A stretch of DNA of 13,464 nucleotides from an uncultured Eubacteriales bacterium. Lineage in GTDB: Bacteria; Bacillota; Clostridia; Oscillospirales; Oscillospiraceae. A program made the translations under genes and the position numbers. The stretch lies in the NCBI GenBank assembly GCA_959602365.1, contig CAUGSS010000055.1, positions 1-13,464 on the forward strand. The letters are read 5' to 3'. Position 1 is the first letter of the stretch; the number at the start of each line of letters is the position of its first letter. Below the pieces are notes generated by a model, which worked only from the letters and a program-made list of their open reading frames with translations, searched no databases and had not been told where the DNA came from. Positions 5,243 through 13,356 of this stretch are shown in pieces.

Positions 5243-6352
5243 ATGAAAAAACTACTTGCTTTGCTGATGGCTCTGGCTATGGCCTTTGCTCTGGTCGCCT
5301 GCGGCAGCGGCGGCGGGACTACCGCTGATGACGGCAGCGCCAGCACCTCCTCCGGCGGCACCAGCGCCGACGCCTCTTCTTCTGCTGAAGGGGATTCCAC
5401 TGGAGACACCTCCGGCGATCTGATCACCATTGGCTTCGCCCAGGTGGGCCACGAGTCCGACTGGCGTACCGCCTCCACTGAGTCCTGCCAGAATGTCTTC
5501 ACCCAGGAGAACGGCTACGACCTGGTCTTCGTGGACTGCGACAATGACTCCGCAGCTCAGCTGCAGGCGGTCAGAAACTTCATCCAGCAGGGCGTGGATT
5601 ACATCATCATCGACCCCATCGTCTCCACCGGCTGGGACACTGTCCTGGGTGAGTGCGAGGACGCCGGCATCCCAGTCATCGTTATCGACCGCACCATCGA
5701 CGATTCCGACAACTATGCCGCCTGGGTGGGCTCCGACTTTACCGTCGAGGGCAAGGCTGCCGGCGAGTGGCTGAACGCCTATGCCGCTGAGCGGGGCATC
5801 GACATCTCCGGCATCCTGGTCATCAACGGCACCACCGGTTCCTCCGCCCAGCTGGGCCGGACCGAGGGCTTCAACGAGGTGGCCGAGGCCTATGGCTGGA
5901 CCATTCTGGACGAGCAGGACGGCGACTTCACCGAGGCCGGCGGCCAGGAGGTCATGGAGTCCTATTGCCAGAGCTATGCGGGCCAGTTCAACGTGGCGGT
6001 CTGCCAGAACGATAACGAGGCCTTCGGCGCTATGACCGCTATGGACGCTGCCGGCATCACCTACGGTGTGGACGGCGACGTCATCCTGATCTCCTTTGAC
6101 TCCACCAGCGCCGGTCTGGAAGAGGTCATGGCCGGCAACATCAACGCCAACTTTGAGTGCAATCCCCTGGCTGCTCCCTATGTGGAGGAGATCATTCAGC
6201 AGCTCGAGGCCGGCGAGACTCCTGAGCAGCAGGTCTACATGACCGAGCAGTGGTTCACCAACGGCGACGTTGTGCCCGAGTTCTCCGTGGACGGCGAGGC
6301 TCAGGAAATGACCGTGGTGGATCAGACCGTGCTTGACGCTCGGGCATATTGA
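5243..6352 (+). CDS. ytfQ: Sugar ABC transporter substrate-binding lipoprotein, YtfQ-like (probable arabinose binding)
   Basis: Extracellular, membrane-anchored sugar receptor of a CUT2-class ABC importer. 369 residues: lipoprotein signal (MKKLLALLMALAMAF) with lipobox LVAC and acylated C20; a Gly/Ser/Thr/Asp-rich linker (about 21-58); then the periplasmic-binding fold (about 60-369). ITIGFAQVGHESDWRTA (61-77), DPIVSTGWDTVL and VIVIDRTIDDS follow the pattern of E. coli YtfQ (GFSQVGSESGWRAA..., PVVATGWEPVL, LLDRSID), a receptor for furanose sugars, better than that of AraF or RbsB. Start: ATG at 5243 with AAGGAG 9 bases upstream; the in-frame ATG at 5114 has no ribosome binding site and would bury the signal peptide. 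First gene of the operon, followed by a terminator. From context the ligand is probably L-arabinose, perhaps its furanose form (inference). Confidence 0.92.
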   Translation: MKKLLALLMALAMAFALVACGSGGGTTADDGSASTSSGGTSADASSSAEGDSTGDTSGDLITIGFAQVGHESDWRTASTESCQNVFTQENGYDLVFVDCDNDSAAQLQAVRNFIQQGVDYIIIDPIVSTGWDTVLGECEDAGIPVIVIDRTIDDSDNYAAWVGSDFTVEGKAAGEWLNAYAAERGIDISGILVINGTTGSSAQLGRTEGFNEVAEAYGWTILDEQDGDFTEAGGQEVMESYCQSYAGQFNVAVCQNDNEAFGAMTAMDAAGITYGVDGDVILISFDSTSAGLEEVMAGNINANFECNPLAAPYVEEIIQQLEAGETPEQQVYMTEQWFTNGDVVPEFSVDGEAQEMTVVDQTVLDARAY

Positions 6353-6366
6353 TCTGGCGCCGACGG

Positions 6367-6381
6367 CCGGCGGAACGCCGG
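6367..6381 (+). other. Short GC hairpin after the binding-protein gene
   Basis: CCGGCG (6367-6372), GAA loop, CGCCGG (6376-6381). A compact stem 14 bases after the stop codon with no T-run; it may protect the 3' end of the binding-protein transcript. Confidence 0.4.
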
Positions 6382-6428
6382 AACCTGAACCCATCTGTGA
6401 CGGATCCGACGTGACGCGGTAATCTCTC

Positions 6429-6463
6429 AGGGCGGACCCGGATAACTCTGGGTCCGCCCTTTT
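6429..6463 (+). terminator. Intra-operon intrinsic terminator between binding protein and ATPase
   Basis: AGGGCGGACCC (6429-6439) pairs perfectly with GGGTCCGCCCT (6450-6460) around a 10-base loop, ending in TTTT (6460-6463). It sits 29 bases before the next ATG and before that gene's ribosome binding site. No promoter is visible after it, so the downstream genes probably depend on partial read-through. This is a common way to make more receptor than transporter. Confidence 0.85.
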
Positions 6464-6491
6464 CGCTTGGAAAGTTGGAAGGAAGGATAGC

Positions 6492-8012
6492 ATGGAACAT
6501 GAGATTGTATTGACCATGCGGGGTATCTGCATGGAATTCCCTGGCGTCAAGGCACTGGATCATGTGGACTTCACCCTGCGCAAGGGCGAGATCCATGCCT
6601 TAATGGGAGAGAACGGTGCGGGCAAATCCACTCTAATCAAGTGCCTGACCGGCATCAACGATTTCCAGGCCGGTGATATCCACGTGGACGGCGTGGATGG
6701 ACCTGTGAAAAACCACTCCACTATGGATGCGCAGCGAGTGGGGATTTCCACCGTGTATCAGGAGGTCAACCTCTGCCCCAACCTGAGTGTGGCGGAGAAC
6801 CTCTATATCGGCCGGGAACCCACTACAAAGTTCGGCACTGTGGACCGCAAAGCCATGGTCCGCAAAGCCCACCAGCTGGTACAGGAGCTGGATATCCATG
6901 TGGATGTCGCACAAAATTTGGAAAACTACTCCGTCGCCATTCAGCAGATGATCGCCATTGCCCGGGCGGTGGATATGGATTGCAAAGTGTTGATTTTGGA
7001 CGAGCCCACCTCGTCTCTGGACGACAACGAAGTGGAGAAGCTCTTCGTCCTGATGCGCCGCCTGCGGGATAAGGGCGTGGGGATTGTCTTTGTCACCCAC
7101 TTCCTGGAGCAGGTCTATGCGGTGTGCGATCGCATCACCGTGCTCCGCAACGGCACCCTGGTGGGCGAATACCCTGTGGAAGAGCTGCCCCGCGTCAAGC
7201 TGGTGGCGGCGATGATGGGCAAGGATTTTGACGACCTGGCCTCCATCAAGCTGGAAGGCACCCGGGATTTCAGTAGCGCTCCGCTGGAGATCGACGCTAA
7301 GGGCCTCAGCCACAAGGGCACTATTAAACCCTTTGACCTGGAAATTCACAAGGGCGAAGTGGTGGGCCTGACGGGCCTGCTGGGCTCCGGCCGCAGTGAG
7401 CTGGCCCGGGCCATTTACGGCGCAGATCGGGCCCAGACCGGCACGTTGAAGGTGGACGGAAAAGAGGTCAAGATTAAGGCACCCATTGACTCTATGAACC
7501 TGGGTATGGGCCTGCTGCCCGATGACCGGAAGGCGGAGGGCATCATTGGTGACCTCTCGGTGCGGGAAAATATCATTCTGGCGCTCCAGGCCAAGCGGGG
7601 CATGCTGCGGCCCCTGTCCCGGGCCAAGCAGGAGGAGATTGCAGACCGGTATATTGATCTGCTTCAGATCAAAACAGCCAGCAAGGAGACGCCCATCAAG
7701 CAGCTCTCCGGCGGCAACCAGCAGAAAGCCATTTTGGCCCGCTGGCTGGCCACCGACCCGGACTTCCTGATCCTGGACGAGCCCACCCGGGGCATTGATA
7801 TCGGCACCAAGACAGAGATTCAGAAACTCATTATCCAGCTGTCGGAAGAGGGAAAGAGTATTCTGTTTATCTCCTCGGAAATTGAGGAGATGCTGCGCAC
7901 CTGCAACCGAATGGCGGTGCTCCGCGACGGGGAAAAGGTGGGCGAGCTGGATGGCGAGCTGACCCAGGAGCGGGTCATGGCTGCCATCGCTGGAGGTGCA
8001 AATCATGAGTAA
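6492..8012 (+). CDS. ytfR: Sugar ABC transporter ATP-binding protein, YtfR-like (two ABC domains)
   Basis: Energises sugar import at the inner face of the membrane. 506 residues, the usual length of the fused double-domain ATPases of CUT2 sugar importers (RbsA, XylG, YtfR). Domain 1 (about 5-245): Walker A GENGAGKST at 39-47, signature region YSVAIQQ at 146-152 (degenerate), Walker B VLILDEPTSSL at 166-176. Domain 2 (about 265-505): degenerate Walker A GLLGSGRSE (295-303, no lysine), canonical signature LSGGNQQ at 405-411, Walker B FLILDEPTRGID at 425-436. This asymmetry is normal for the family and predicts one fully active composite ATP site. Start: ATG at 6492 with GGAAGGA upstream. The stop overlaps the start of the next gene by 8 bases, so the pair is translationally coupled. 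Confidence 0.96.
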   Translation: MEHEIVLTMRGICMEFPGVKALDHVDFTLRKGEIHALMGENGAGKSTLIKCLTGINDFQAGDIHVDGVDGPVKNHSTMDAQRVGISTVYQEVNLCPNLSVAENLYIGREPTTKFGTVDRKAMVRKAHQLVQELDIHVDVAQNLENYSVAIQQMIAIARAVDMDCKVLILDEPTSSLDDNEVEKLFVLMRRLRDKGVGIVFVTHFLEQVYAVCDRITVLRNGTLVGEYPVEELPRVKLVAAMMGKDFDDLASIKLEGTRDFSSAPLEIDAKGLSHKGTIKPFDLEIHKGEVVGLTGLLGSGRSELARAIYGADRAQTGTLKVDGKEVKIKAPIDSMNLGMGLLPDDRKAEGIIGDLSVRENIILALQAKRGMLRPLSRAKQEEIADRYIDLLQIKTASKETPIKQLSGGNQQKAILARWLATDPDFLILDEPTRGIDIGTKTEIQKLIIQLSEEGKSILFISSEIEEMLRTCNRMAVLRDGEKVGELDGELTQERVMAAIAGGANHE

Positions 8013-9090
8013 ACTGAAAAAGCTGACAAGCATGCGGCTGTTTTTGCCCATCTTCTGCATGCTTTTGGTGCTGGCCATTAACGTGGTCTATGATATTATC
8101 CAGGGCAATGCGTTTTATGATTTCTTTACCATCTCCATTCAGAACGGCGTGCTGTACGGTCGTCTGATCACCGTGCTCAACCGGGGCAGTGAGGTGGCTA
8201 TCCTGGCCATCGGCATGACGTTGGTGGTCTCCTCTTCGGCGGGCACCGACATCTCTGTGGGCTCTGTGATGAGCCTGTGCGCCTCGTTCTGCTGCATGCT
8301 GGTGGCCGGCTTCGGCGTGACCAGCGTGGCCTCCGCCGCCGACTTTGCCTGCCCGCTGGCGTTGGGTATCATTGCCGGTATTTTGATGGGCTGCCTGTGC
8401 GGCGCCTTTAACGGCGGCCTTGTGGCCTATCTGAACATTCAGCCCATGGTGGCGACGCTGATTTTGTACTCTGCGGCCCGGGCCATCGGTCTCTTGCTGT
8501 GCAACAACATGATCGTCTACATCCGCACCGACGCCTATGGCATGCTGGGTTCCGGCAGCATCGGCCCGATTCCCACCCCGATCATCATTGCCGCCGTCTG
8601 TGTGGTGGTGACCTACATTGTGCTCAAAAAGACCGCGCTGGGTATGTATATCCAGTCCGTCGGCATCAACAAAAAGGCCAGCCGCATTGCCGGCCTGAAC
8701 AGCCGCCGCATTATCTTCCAGTGCTATGTGATCTGCGGCCTGTGCGCCGGCATTGCCGGTATCATCGCCTCTTCCCGGATCACCAGCGCCGATTCCAACA
8801 ACATCGGCCTGAACTTTGAGATGGACGCCATTCTGGCGGTGGCCCTGGGCGGCAACAGCCTGGGCGGCGGTAAGTTTAACCTGTTGGGCTCCATCATCGG
8901 CGCCTATACCATTCAGGCGATCACCACCACCATGTACGCCATAGGCGTGTCCACAGCTCAGGCCCCTGTGTTTAAGGCCATCGTCATCATCATTATCGTG
9001 GCCATCCAGGCGCCGCCTGTCCAGGCATGGTTCCAGAAACACCGCGCAAAGCGATTGGAGCGCACCGGAAAGGAGGCTGTCGGGGTATGA
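8005..9090 (+). CDS. ytfT: Sugar ABC transporter permease 1, YtfT-like
   Basis: One half of the membrane channel of the CUT2 importer. 361 residues, very hydrophobic, with about 8-10 membrane segments beginning at LFLPIFCMLLVLAINVVY. The conserved cytoplasmic and loop motifs of this permease family are present: GMTLVVSSSAGTDISVGSVM (Gly-Met...ASP-Ile-Ser-Val-Gly), FNGGLVAYLNIQPMVATL and AVALGGNSLGGG. Start: ATG at 8005 with GGAGGTG (7992-7998); a GTG at 7996 in the same frame lies inside that ribosome binding site and is rejected. It overlaps the ATPase gene by 8 bases and the next permease by 4, so the four transport genes act as one unit. Assignment to YtfT rather than another family member rests on operon order and general resemblance. 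Confidence 0.93.
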   Translation: MSKLKKLTSMRLFLPIFCMLLVLAINVVYDIIQGNAFYDFFTISIQNGVLYGRLITVLNRGSEVAILAIGMTLVVSSSAGTDISVGSVMSLCASFCCMLVAGFGVTSVASAADFACPLALGIIAGILMGCLCGAFNGGLVAYLNIQPMVATLILYSAARAIGLLLCNNMIVYIRTDAYGMLGSGSIGPIPTPIIIAAVCVVVTYIVLKKTALGMYIQSVGINKKASRIAGLNSRRIIFQCYVICGLCAGIAGIIASSRITSADSNNIGLNFEMDAILAVALGGNSLGGGKFNLLGSIIGAYTIQAITTTMYAIGVSTAQAPVFKAIVIIIIVAIQAPPVQAWFQKHRAKRLERTGKEAVGV

Positions 9091-10121
9091 AAACCTTACA
9101 GCGCAAACAGATGAACAGCAACACGCTGCTGCTGGTCATTACAATCATTTTATTTGTGGTGCTGTACGCAGCGGGCTGCATGGCCTATGCCGGCAGGGGC
9201 TTTACCCATGTCCAGACCTTCCTGAATATCCTGATCAACAATGCGGGCCTGATCTGTGTGGCCTGCGGCATGACCTGCGTCATGCTCACCGGCGGTATTG
9301 ATATCTCTGTGGGTTCCCTGATCGCCATGGACTGCATGCTGCTCTCGGTGGGTATGAGCCAGTGGGGGATGAACGCCGTCGTGATGTGTCTGCTGGTGCT
9401 GGTGATTGGCGTGGCATTCGGCCTGATCCAGGGGTTCCTGGTGGGATATCTGGAGATTCAGCCCTTTATCATCTCCATGGCGGGCATGTTCTTTGCCCGG
9501 GGTATGACTGCGGTAATTTGCACTGAGCAGGTATCCATCACCGAGGCGGACAGCCCCATGTTCTACAGCTGGGCCAACGCCAGGATCAATCTGCCCGCCT
9601 TCCTGGGATATACCAATAACAAAGGCGTGGTCCAGGTCCCCTATGTCCGCGTTGGTGTCATAGTGGCACTGATCGTCGTGATTGCAATTTTCCTGATGCT
9701 GCGCTACACTAAGTTCGGCCGCAGTCTGTACGCGGTGGGCGGCAGTGAACAGTCCGCCGCCATGATGGGCCTGAACGTCAAAAAGACCAAGATGAAGGCC
9801 TATGTGCTCTCCTCCTTCCTGTGCTCCATCGGCGGCATCTGCTACTGCCTGAACACCATGTCCGGCAGCGTCCAGCAGGCCACCGGCCTGGAAATGGACG
9901 CCATCGCCTCCTCCGTCATCGGCGGCACCCTGCTGACCGGCGGCGTGGGCAACGTGATCGGCTCCTTCTTCGGCGTGCTCATCAACGGCACCATCTCCAG
10001 CATCGTCCAGACCAACGGCAGACTGGCCAGCTCCTGGCCCAACATCCTCACCGCGGCGCTGCTTTGCTTCTTCATTGTGCTGCAGTCCGTGTTTGCCCTG
10101 ATCAAGGCCAGAAAGAAGTAA
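9087..10121 (+). CDS. yjfF: Sugar ABC transporter permease 2, YjfF-like
   Basis: Second, non-identical channel subunit, pairing with the permease encoded just upstream. 344 residues with about 8-10 membrane segments (first: NTLLLVITIILFVVLYAAG). It carries the same family motifs: GMTCVMLTGGIDISVGSLIA, VGYLEIQPFIISMAGMFFAR, and SSVIGGTLLTGGVGNVIGS. Start: ATG at 9087 in an ATGA overlap with the previous stop, with AAAGGAGG (9069-9076) upstream; a longer in-frame reading from 9027 lies inside the previous gene and lacks a ribosome binding site. Two different permeases plus one double ATPase is the YtfQRT-YjfF architecture; most CUT2 systems such as Rbs or Xyl use a homodimer of one permease. 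Confidence 0.93.
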   Translation: MKTLQRKQMNSNTLLLVITIILFVVLYAAGCMAYAGRGFTHVQTFLNILINNAGLICVACGMTCVMLTGGIDISVGSLIAMDCMLLSVGMSQWGMNAVVMCLLVLVIGVAFGLIQGFLVGYLEIQPFIISMAGMFFARGMTAVICTEQVSITEADSPMFYSWANARINLPAFLGYTNNKGVVQVPYVRVGVIVALIVVIAIFLMLRYTKFGRSLYAVGGSEQSAAMMGLNVKKTKMKAYVLSSFLCSIGGICYCLNTMSGSVQQATGLEMDAIASSVIGGTLLTGGVGNVIGSFFGVLINGTISSIVQTNGRLASSWPNILTAALLCFFIVLQSVFALIKARKK

Positions 10122-10145
10122 ACGTCATTCCCTGGGATTCTGTCA

Positions 10146-10167
10146 CCCCGGCTCATCAGAGCCGGGG
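10146..10167 (+). other. GC-rich hairpin between transporter and kinase genes
   Basis: CCCCGGCTC (10146-10154), ATCA loop, GAGCCGGGG (10159-10167): a perfect 9-bp stem in the 80-base gap before the kinase. No T-run follows, so it is not a standard terminator; an mRNA processing or stabilising element that separates the transport and catabolic parts of the message is plausible. Confidence 0.6.
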
Positions 10168-10201
10168 CGGGGATCCCTTGCGCGAAAGGAAGAGAAATGC
10201 T

Positions 10202-11809
10202 ATGAGTGAGCGTATTGATCCGGCCGTTATCCAGTCCCGCAGGACGGCCCTTGGCATCGAGCTCGGCTCCACCAATATCAAGGCGGTGCTGATTGGACCG
10301 GACCACAGCCCCATCGCCTCGGGCAGCCACGGCTGGGAGAACCGGCTGGAAAACGGTGTCTGGACCTACAGCCTGGAGGATGTCTGGGCCGGGCTTCAGG
10401 ACGCCTATGCCAAACTGGCGGCGGAGGTGCTGGAGCGGTCTGGTACGCCGCTGACCGGAGTGGGGGCTTTGGGCTTTTCTGCCATGATGCATGGCTATCT
10501 GCCCTTTGACAAGGACGGAGCGCTGTTGACTCCTTTCCGGACCTGGCGCAATACCATCACCGGCCAGGCCGCCCAGGAGCTGACCGAGCTGTTCGGCTTC
10601 AACATTCCCCAGCGCTGGTCCATTGCCCATCTGGACCAGGCCATCCTGAACGAGGAGAGCCACGTCAAGGATATCGCCTACCTGACTACCCTGGCCGGTT
10701 ACGTCCACTGGAAGCTCACCGGCCGAAAGGTGCTGGGGGTGGGGGAGGCCTCGGGCATGTTCCCGGTGGACAGCAGTACCTGCCGGTTTGACGCGGACAT
10801 GGTGGCCAAATACAACGAACGCATCGCCCCCCGGGGATATCGCTGGCGTCTGGAGGACATCCTGCCCCAGGTGCTCTGTGCGGGGGAGGACGCGGGCTGT
10901 CTGACAGCCGAGGGCGCCCTGCTGCTGGATCCCACCGGCACGCTCCAGCCCGGCATCCCGGTGGCGCCTCCCGAGGGGGACGCTGGCACCGGCATGTGCG
11001 CCACCAATTCGGTGGCCCCCCGGACGGGCAACACCTCGGCGGGCACCTCGGTGTTTGCCATGGTGGTGTTGGAAAAGCCCCTGAGCCGGGTCTATCCCGA
11101 GATTGATTTGGTGACCACACCAACCGGCCGGGCGGTGGCCATGGTTCACTGCAACAACTGCACCTCGGACATCAACGCCTGGGTGGGGCTGCTGCGGGAG
11201 TTCGGGGAGCTGTTCGGGCTGGAGGTGTCCGCCAACGAGCTGTACACCAAGCTGTTCCAGAAGGCCATGGAGGGCGAGCCCGACTGCGGCGGCCTCATGT
11301 CCTATAACTTCTACTCCGGCGAGCCGGTGGTGGGCACCGAGGAGGGCCGGCCCCTGTTCGTGCGCCAGCCCGACGCCCATTTCACCCTGGCCAATTTCAT
11401 GCGCACCCATCTCCAGGCCGCCCTGGCGGCCCTGAAAGCAGGGCTGGACATCCTGGCCCGGGAAGATGTGAAGATCGACGCCATGTACGGCCACGGCGGC
11501 TACTTCAAGACCCCCGGTGTGGGCCAGGCCCTGCTGGCCGCCGCCATCCACGCCCCGGTCTACGTCATGTCCACCGCCGGCGAGGGCGGACCCTGGGGCA
11601 TGGCGCTGCTGGCAGCCTATCTGGTAGAGAAACAGGCGGGGGAGACCCTGGAGGAGTGGCTGGCAAAGTCGGTGTTTGCCGACACCTCCGGCACCTGTCT
11701 GGAGCCCGATCAGGCGGATGCAGCCGGCTTTGACGCCTTCCTGGAGCGGTTCCAGGCCGGGCTTCAGGTGGAGCGGGCTGCCCCGGCAGTGTTTCCAAAC
11801 GTTGAGTGA
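10202..11809 (+). CDS. araK: FGGY-family L-ribulokinase, AraK type (non-orthologous to AraB)
   Basis: ATP-dependent phosphorylation of L-ribulose to L-ribulose-5-phosphate. 535 residues, FGGY fold: ALGIELGSTNIKAVL at 16-30 (phosphate loop 1), FSAMMHGYLPFD at 92-103, PPEGDAGTGM with the likely catalytic base D260, RTGNTSAGTSVFAM at 274-287 (phosphate loop 2), GHGGYFKT at 430-437 and AGEGGPWGMALL at 459-470 (adenine side). It does not look like classical AraB (no LGVDFGTDSVRA start) but like the clostridial kinases that replace it; the family member AraK was shown to be the ribulokinase of Clostridium acetobutylicum. Position before araA and araD, where no other kinase is present, supports the role. 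Start: ATG at 10202 with AAAGGAAG 9 bases upstream; the frame is open much further upstream but runs over the permease gene. Confidence 0.88.
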   Translation: MSERIDPAVIQSRRTALGIELGSTNIKAVLIGPDHSPIASGSHGWENRLENGVWTYSLEDVWAGLQDAYAKLAAEVLERSGTPLTGVGALGFSAMMHGYLPFDKDGALLTPFRTWRNTITGQAAQELTELFGFNIPQRWSIAHLDQAILNEESHVKDIAYLTTLAGYVHWKLTGRKVLGVGEASGMFPVDSSTCRFDADMVAKYNERIAPRGYRWRLEDILPQVLCAGEDAGCLTAEGALLLDPTGTLQPGIPVAPPEGDAGTGMCATNSVAPRTGNTSAGTSVFAMVVLEKPLSRVYPEIDLVTTPTGRAVAMVHCNNCTSDINAWVGLLREFGELFGLEVSANELYTKLFQKAMEGEPDCGGLMSYNFYSGEPVVGTEEGRPLFVRQPDAHFTLANFMRTHLQAALAALKAGLDILAREDVKIDAMYGHGGYFKTPGVGQALLAAAIHAPVYVMSTAGEGGPWGMALLAAYLVEKQAGETLEEWLAKSVFADTSGTCLEPDQADAAGFDAFLERFQAGLQVERAAPAVFPNVE

Positions 11810-11854
11810 GATCGTATCTTTGTAAATGACTGAGTAAAAGGAGGATATACGATC
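11810..11854 (+). promoter_or_regulatory. Inverted repeat enclosing the araA ribosome binding site
   Basis: GATCGTAT (11810-11817) begins right after the kinase stop codon and its perfect complement ATACGATC (11847-11854) ends right at the araA ATG. CTTT (11818-11821) can further pair with AAAG (11837-11840), which is the start of the Shine-Dalgarno AAAAGGAGGA (11836-11845), leaving GAGGAT as a bulge. This could be a translational control or RNA-processing hairpin, or serve coupling with the kinase gene. Confidence 0.5.
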
Positions 11855-13339
11855 ATGTCCATGCGAGATTATGAATTCTGGTTCGTCGTGGGTTCCCAGT
11901 TCCTGTACGGCGATGAGGTCCTGGAGACGGTGGAAGCCCGGGCCAGGGAGATGTGCGAGAAGATGAACGCCGCCGGCCGGCTGCCCTGCCCCCTGGTCTT
12001 CAAGGGGACCGGCGTCACCAGCAGCGGCATCACCGAGGTGATGCGCCAGGCCAACAGCGACGACCGCTGCGCCGGCGTGGTGACTTGGTGCCACACCTTC
12101 TCCCCCTCCAAGATGTGGATCCACGGCTTCAACCTGCTCCAGAAGCCCTACTGCCACTTCGCCACCCAGTACAACCGGAATATCCCCAACGAAGAGATTG
12201 ATATGGATTTCATGAACCTGAACCAGGCCGCCCACGGCGACCGGGAGCACGGGTTCATCGGGGCCCGGATGCGGCTGCCCCGGAAGATCGTAACGGGCTA
12301 CTGGCAGGACGAGCCGGTCCAGCGGGAGCTGGGCGACTGGATGCGCGCCGCCGTGGGCTACGCCTTCTCCCAGAAGCTGGTGGTGGTGCGCTTTGGCGAC
12401 AACATGCGGGACGTGGCCGTCACCGAGGGCGACAAGGTGGAGGCCGAGATCAAGCTGGGCTGGCAGGTGGACTACTGGCCGGTGGGCCACCTGGTGGAGG
12501 TCATGGACGGCTGCACCGAGGAAGAGGTGCAGGCCAAGTACGACGAGTACCTGGAGCGCTATGAACTGGCCACCGACAACCTGGAGGCCATCCGCTATCA
12601 GGCCCGGGAGGAAGTGGCCATGCGTAAGATCCTGGACCGGGAGGGGGCCAAGGCCTTCATTAACAACTTCCAAGATCTCTACGGCATGCGCCAGCTCCCC
12701 GGCATCGCCTCCCAGAACATGATGGCCGACGGCTACGGCTACGGCGGCGAGGGCGACTGGAAGGTGGCCGCCATGACCGCCATCATGAAGGCCATGGCCG
12801 AGGGCATGGAGGACCAGGGCGTGGCCTTTATGGAGGACTATACCTATGACCTAGAGCCCGGCAAGGAGGTCTCCCTGGGGGCCCATATGCTGGAGGTCTG
12901 CCCCTCCGTGGCGGCGGCCAAGCCCCGCATCGAGGTCCACCCCCTGGGCATCGGCAACCGGGAGGACCCGGCCCGGCTGGTCTTTGAGGGCAAGCCCGGC
13001 AAGGGCATTGTGACCACCCTGATCGATGTGGGCGGCCGGATGCGGCTGATCATCCAGGACATCGAGTGCATCAAGCCCATCTATGAGATGCCCAACCTGC
13101 CCGTGGCCCGGGTGATGTGGAAGGCCCAGCCCGACCTGCTCACCGGCCTGAAGTGCTGGATCGAGTGCGGCGGCGCCCACCACAGCGTGCTGACCACCGC
13201 TGTGACCGCCCAGATGATGATGGATTGGGCCGAGATGATGCAGATCGAGTGCGTCCACATCACCGCCGACAGTACCGCGGAGGGCATCAAGAAGGAGCTG
13301 TTCTTCAACGACGTGGCCTGGAAGCTCAAGAGCATCTGA
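11855..13339 (+). CDS. araA: L-arabinose isomerase
   Basis: Converts L-arabinose to L-ribulose, the first intracellular step of arabinose use; cytoplasmic, Mn2+-dependent. 494 residues, normal length. The metal and catalytic residues of the family are all present: E299 in GYGGEGDWK, E327 in FMEDYTYDLEPG, H344 in GAHMLEVCPS, and the C-terminal GGAHHSV (H442/H443), matching E306, E333, H350 and H450 of the E. coli enzyme. VTWCHTFSPSKMWI and YCHFATQYNRNIP are also diagnostic. Start: ATG at 11855 with AAAAGGAGGA at 9-base spacing; a second in-frame ATG is two codons later and less well spaced. It lies 45 bases after the kinase and 17 bases before araD. Confidence 0.98.
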   Translation: MSMRDYEFWFVVGSQFLYGDEVLETVEARAREMCEKMNAAGRLPCPLVFKGTGVTSSGITEVMRQANSDDRCAGVVTWCHTFSPSKMWIHGFNLLQKPYCHFATQYNRNIPNEEIDMDFMNLNQAAHGDREHGFIGARMRLPRKIVTGYWQDEPVQRELGDWMRAAVGYAFSQKLVVVRFGDNMRDVAVTEGDKVEAEIKLGWQVDYWPVGHLVEVMDGCTEEEVQAKYDEYLERYELATDNLEAIRYQAREEVAMRKILDREGAKAFINNFQDLYGMRQLPGIASQNMMADGYGYGGEGDWKVAAMTAIMKAMAEGMEDQGVAFMEDYTYDLEPGKEVSLGAHMLEVCPSVAAAKPRIEVHPLGIGNREDPARLVFEGKPGKGIVTTLIDVGGRMRLIIQDIECIKPIYEMPNLPVARVMWKAQPDLLTGLKCWIECGGAHHSVLTTAVTAQMMMDWAEMMQIECVHITADSTAEGIKKELFFNDVAWKLKSI

Positions 13340-13356
13340 ACGGGGAGGGGACCGGT

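Noticed and set aside
5252..6550. 432-codon minus-strand frame opposite the sugar-binding protein gene
   Set aside because: Low-complexity Gly/Ala/Val/Asp-rich antisense of a clear lipoprotein gene, with no matching ribosome binding site or family motif.
9842..12673. Very long (943-codon) open frame on the minus strand opposite permease 2, the kinase and araA
   Set aside because: It lies opposite three genes with full family motifs, has no recognisable domain and consists of His/Gly/Gln/Leu-rich text typical of the antisense of GC-rich codons. It is a composition shadow.
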